Of a stretch of 64,000 bases of DNA, positions 63,301-64,000 are shown in pieces; position 1 is the stretch's first letter; every line of letters begins with the position of its first letter. A program made the position numbers and the translations under genes. Below the pieces are notes generated by a model, which made no database searches, was not told the origin of the DNA, and worked only from the letters and a program-made list of their open reading frames with translations. Origin of the DNA: Physella acuta (Eukaryota > Mollusca > Gastropoda > Physidae); the NCBI RefSeq assembly GCF_028476545.1, contig NW_026732674.1:248001-312000 (forward strand), in the 5' to 3' direction.

Positions 63301-63758
63301 CATAAAATCTTCCTGTCTAGTGCTATGAAATGCTCAGTATTTAACCATAAAATCTTCCTGTCTAGTGCTATGAAATGCTCAGTATTTAACAATAAAATCT
63401 TTCTGTGTCTAGTGCTATGAAATGCTCAGTATTTAACAATAAAATCTTCCTGTGTCTAGTGCTATGAAATGCTCAGTATTTAACCATAAAATCTTCCTGT
63501 GTCTAGTGCTATGAAATGCTCAGTATTTAACCATAAACTCCTCCTCTTTCTAGTGCTATGAAATGCTCAGTATTTAACAATAAAATCTTCCTGTGTTGTC
63601 TAGTGCTATGAAATGCTCCAGAAAGCCCAGACCGCCCTCAAAGGTCGGCCATCCCCAGCCATGTCAGATTTCCAGACGACCCACACGTATGTTCTCAACC
63701 CCAAATCCATCACCATGGGTCAGCTGTATGGTGAATTTGATCTGCTCACCCATGAATG
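37409..63758 (+). CDS. DNAH1: dynein axonemal heavy chain 1, 5' part (36 exons)
   Basis: Ciliary inner-arm dynein motor; this window gives residues 1 to about 1861 (human DNAH1 is about 4265). Exons: 37409-37567, 38111-38183, 38367-38455, 38570-38658, 38873-39150, 39421-39835, 40413-40570, 41043-41257, 41866-42164, 42677-42827, 43249-43442, 43788-44013, 44100-44219, 44485-44567, 44668-44809, 45223-45378, 47983-48181, 48577-48689, 49018-49158, 49407-49619, 50351-50515, 51138-51365, 52038-52217, 52428-52550, 52967-53145, 53801-53917, 54172-54262, 54435-54532, 54712-54817, 55297-55410, 58948-59097, 61351-61437, 61569-61675, 61922-62001, 62190-62281, 63604-63758. All phases agree and no stop intervenes. 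It is DNAH1 rather than DNAH3/7/12 by the [27 protein letters not shown] and [11 protein letters not shown] blocks. The ATG follows an acceptor at 37,396; an in-frame ATG at 37,364 lies in the intron. Human DNAH1 has a longer N-terminus. The last donor is GTTCGT. Confidence 0.96.
39905..40165 (+). mobile_element. tRNA-derived SINE in DNAH1 intron 6 (second family)
   Basis: Head with A-box-like GTGTGGTTGAGTCAGTTGC and B-box GAGTTCAAATCC; the tail differs from the main SINE family. Inserted on the sense strand; target duplications not resolved. Confidence 0.6.
40811..41110 (+). repeat. splice-acceptor array, DNAH1 exon 8 (3 copies, 100-104 bp)
   Basis: 'tatctttgtgttgttag|GCTGCCACCCTGATG' occurs with exon starts at 40,839, 40,939 and 41,043. 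Each copy carries about 60 bp of exon 8 sequence; only the third continues into the full exon. Spacing is not a multiple of three, so upstream acceptors would break the frame. Confidence 0.95.
42475..42705 (+). repeat. splice-acceptor array, DNAH1 exon 10 (5 copies, about 47 bp)
   Basis: Five copies of 'tgacttttgcag|GCCCCGTAAGAATGCCCTG', the last (exon start 42,677) being real. The upstream copies are diverged by point changes but all keep an AG at the boundary. Confidence 0.9.
45000..45212. repeat. intronic repeat before DNAH1 exon 16 (about 50-bp unit)
   Basis: About five copies with ACAAAAATCTTCCAAGAATC and 'aataaactttttcaca'. It ends about 10 bp before the exon 16 acceptor without including it. 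Confidence 0.9.
45379..47982. other. DNAH1 intron 16, nothing seen
   Basis: 2.6 kb of AT-rich sequence without arrays, exon-like frames or mobile elements that I could recognise. Confidence 0.6.
47983..53145 (+). CDS. DNAH1: DNAH1 exons 17-25: linker (residues 950-1462)
   Basis: Linker (DHC_N2) that swings over the AAA ring during the power stroke. Blocks: [86 protein letters not shown] and [20 protein letters not shown] with [19 protein letters not shown]. These are almost residue-for-residue those of vertebrate DNAH1. Exon 22 has a weak donor (GTTGGT), and it is that donor which is multiplied in an array. Confidence 0.93.
49600..49770 (+). repeat. degenerate donor-spanning repeat, DNAH1 exon 20
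   Basis: After the exon end ACCACTCAG|gtatgt (49,619), three diverged copies follow about 65 bp apart, with CCACTCA, TACTCAG and CCCACTA at the corresponding place and shared 'ctggtttgt' segments. An older version of the pattern. Confidence 0.55.
50092..50310 (-). mobile_element. tRNA-derived SINE in DNAH1 intron 20 (main family)
   Basis: Minus-strand head with the anticodon-loop-like CTGCAAA and the body segment GATGAAGTAGATTTCACC; decayed relative to 6712 and 63,830. Confidence 0.6.
50741..50870 (+). mobile_element. fragment of hAT-type G-tract element
   Basis: Starts CAGTGTTTCTTTCAGGAACC like the ends of 2094-2262 and 10,865-11,110, then G-rich runs including one of about 16. The far end is missing. 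Confidence 0.6.
51321..51840 (+). repeat. splice-donor array, DNAH1 exon 22 (8 copies, about 65 bp)
   Basis: The unit is the last ~45 bases of exon 22 (from GCAGTGCAGCCCCATCTG to ACATTGCTAAG) plus 'gttggtagctaaacttaaca'. The first copy is the real exon end (51,365); seven follow, nearly identical. Read-through from the exon meets a TAA in the fourth intron codon. Confidence 0.97.
52555..52965. repeat. two minisatellites filling DNAH1 intron 24
   Basis: 52,565-52,760: about seven 29-bp units with CATCACCAACATGCAAC and TTTTTACATAA. 52,765-52,960: about five 37-bp units with CTCCTGTTGTGAAAGTGGG. They start just after one splice site and end just before the next without repeating exon sequence. 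Confidence 0.9.
53471..53813 (+). repeat. in-frame splice-acceptor array, DNAH1 exon 26 (6 copies, 60 bp)
   Basis: Exon starts after 'ctctgcctgttgtag' at 53,501, 53,561, 53,621, 53,681, 53,741 and 53,801. The period is exactly 60 bp. Each unit carries the acceptor, the first 13 bases of exon 26 (ATATTACTGGCTG) and a spacer. In the phase set by exon 25 every unit is open (20 codons starting [10 protein letters not shown]), so each upstream acceptor would add a whole number of 20-residue units. Confidence 0.97.
53801..59097 (+). CDS. DNAH1: DNAH1 exons 26-31: AAA1, main ATPase (residues 1463-1688)
   Basis: AAA1 is the principal ATP-hydrolysing site of dynein. Walker A GPAGTGKT at residues 1521-1528 (exon 27), Walker B CFDEF at 1571-1575 (exon 29), sensor-I block [20 protein letters not shown] (exons 30-31) and [11 protein letters not shown] (exon 31). 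All key residues are intact. Exon 30 (114 bp) and exon 31 (150 bp) are embedded in repeat arrays on both sides. Confidence 0.95.
55085..55315 (+). repeat. splice-acceptor array, DNAH1 exon 30 (4 copies, 58 bp)
   Basis: 'catgttttcccccag|ATTGACCGTTTCATCTTTG' with exon starts at 55,123, 55,181, 55,239 and 55,297 (real). The period of 58 is not a multiple of three, and an upstream start would meet TGA after 13 codons. Confidence 0.97.
55381..58290 (+). repeat. splice-donor array, DNAH1 exon 30 (24 copies, 123 bp)
   Basis: The unit starts with the last 30 bases of exon 30 (GGGAGGACAGAACTCCCTGA to CTCAAG) and the donor gtaaaa, followed by AT-rich spacer. The real exon end is 55,410. 23 more copies start at 55,517 and repeat every 123 bp to 58,223 with no net indel. 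Every copy I read keeps AAG|gtaaaa. Confidence 0.98.
58590..58940. repeat. minisatellite before DNAH1 exon 31 (about 57 bp)
   Basis: Six copies with 'taatttatttatttctgtat' and 'gaggctaaaaagtttgcaat'. It ends 7 bp before the exon 31 acceptor AG. Confidence 0.93.
59085..59260 (+). repeat. splice-donor array, DNAH1 exon 31 (4 copies)
   Basis: TTCACAG|gtaggtca (real donor after 59,097) is followed by three copies 43-50 bp apart: TTCACAG|gtaggtca, TTTATAG|gtaggtaa and TTTACAG|gtaggtca. Confidence 0.9.
59335..61366 (+). repeat. splice-acceptor array, DNAH1 exon 32 (about 50 copies, 39-40 bp)
   Basis: The unit is 'ttaaactgttaaactctgtacag' plus GACCATTATGACTTTG(G). The last boundary (exon start 61,351) is real. 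39-bp units are open in the exon's frame and read [13 protein letters not shown]; 40-bp units shift the frame. The final unit before the exon is a 40-bp form that would put TAA seven codons in. Confidence 0.97.
61351..63758 (+). CDS. DNAH1: DNAH1 exons 32-36: end of AAA1 into AAA2 (residues 1689-1861)
   Basis: Carries [40 protein letters not shown] and [20 protein letters not shown], then the AAA2 P-loop GPTCSGKT at residues 1802-1809 (exon 35) and [19 protein letters not shown] (exon 36). The P-loop fits GxxxxGK[ST]; vertebrate DNAH1 has GPTGSGKS. AAA2 normally binds ATP without hydrolysing it. The coding region continues beyond the window. Confidence 0.94.
62400..63617 (+). repeat. splice-acceptor array, DNAH1 exon 36 (about 26 copies, 45-47 bp)
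   Basis: The unit is 'aaaatcttcctgtgtctag' plus TGCTATGAAATGCTC and 'agtatttaaccat'. The real exon starts at 63,604, where TGCTATGAAATGCTC continues into CAGAAAGCC. An upstream start would meet TAA at codon eight. 45-bp units lack one TG. Confidence 0.97.
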
Positions 63759-63829
63759 GTTCGTATCATACACTCACTTTATACAACGTTATGCTTAGAA
63801 AATTAATTTAAAGTTAGCTTTAAATTTTA

Positions 63830-64000
63830 ACGGTATGTCCATGTGGGCAGGTGAAGTAGAGTTCATCAGTTTCTGTGACCTTGGCATATAAAAGGATAGT
63901 TTGGTCAGCACTATGCTAACCAGCCATAACTTTCCCTATTGTGAGTCATGTACCCATCAGAGCTGGGTGGACTCAGGGATGTACTACAGACTCTATCCTG
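63830..64000 (-). mobile_element. tRNA-derived SINE, cut by window end
   Basis: Body segments GTGAAGTAGAGTTCATCAG, 'gaccttggcatataaaagga' and 'gtcagcactatgcta' as in the 6712 copy. The tRNA head would lie beyond 64,000. It is in the DNAH1 intron after exon 36. Confidence 0.75.

Overview
This is animal nuclear DNA: AT-rich, with small exons, long introns and many tandem repeats. The best guess is a mollusc, probably a heterobranch (pulmonate) snail. That rests on general look (TCTAGATCTAGA-rich stretches, many 'taggcct' motifs, tRNA-derived SINEs, G-tract MITEs) and on the gene content; no species-level marker is present. There is no operon, CRISPR array or rRNA.

Layout. (1) 1-15,770 holds no convincing protein gene. 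It contains a 560-bp perfect direct repeat, nonautonomous DNA transposons (two hAT-type elements with perfect 8-bp target-site duplications), SINEs, long (TA)n runs and a 2.2-kb minisatellite. A pair of RFX X-box-like motifs at 2939-2973 marks a possible promoter. (2) 15,771-23,620, minus strand: a complete CYB5R4 (cytochrome b5 reductase 4, Ncb5or) in 13 coding exons, about 503 residues, with all splice phases compatible. (3) 33,087-34,420, plus strand: LYRM2, 80 residues in 3 exons. (4) 36,381 to the window end, plus strand: the 5' part of DNAH1 (axonemal inner-arm dynein heavy chain 1). 36 coding exons give about 1861 residues, from the N-terminus through linker and AAA1 into AAA2; the gene runs off the right edge.

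The most striking observation is that at least 14 exon boundaries in CYB5R4 and DNAH1 lie inside tandem repeat arrays. In these arrays the repeated unit contains the exon edge together with its splice donor or acceptor, in 3 to about 50 copies. Between 55,085 and 61,366 nearly everything apart from three small exons is such array. One array (DNAH1 exon 26, six acceptors spaced exactly 60 bp) is open and in frame, so choice of acceptor could add 20, 40, 60, 80 or 100 residues just before AAA1. Another (exon 32, about 50 copies of 39-40 bp) is partly open in frame.

The three genes do unrelated jobs: CYB5R4 is a cytosolic/ER haem-flavin reductase, LYRM2 a mitochondrial LYR protein, and DNAH1 a ciliary motor. 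No functional cluster is implied. An X-box-like site upstream of DNAH1 fits ciliary regulation.
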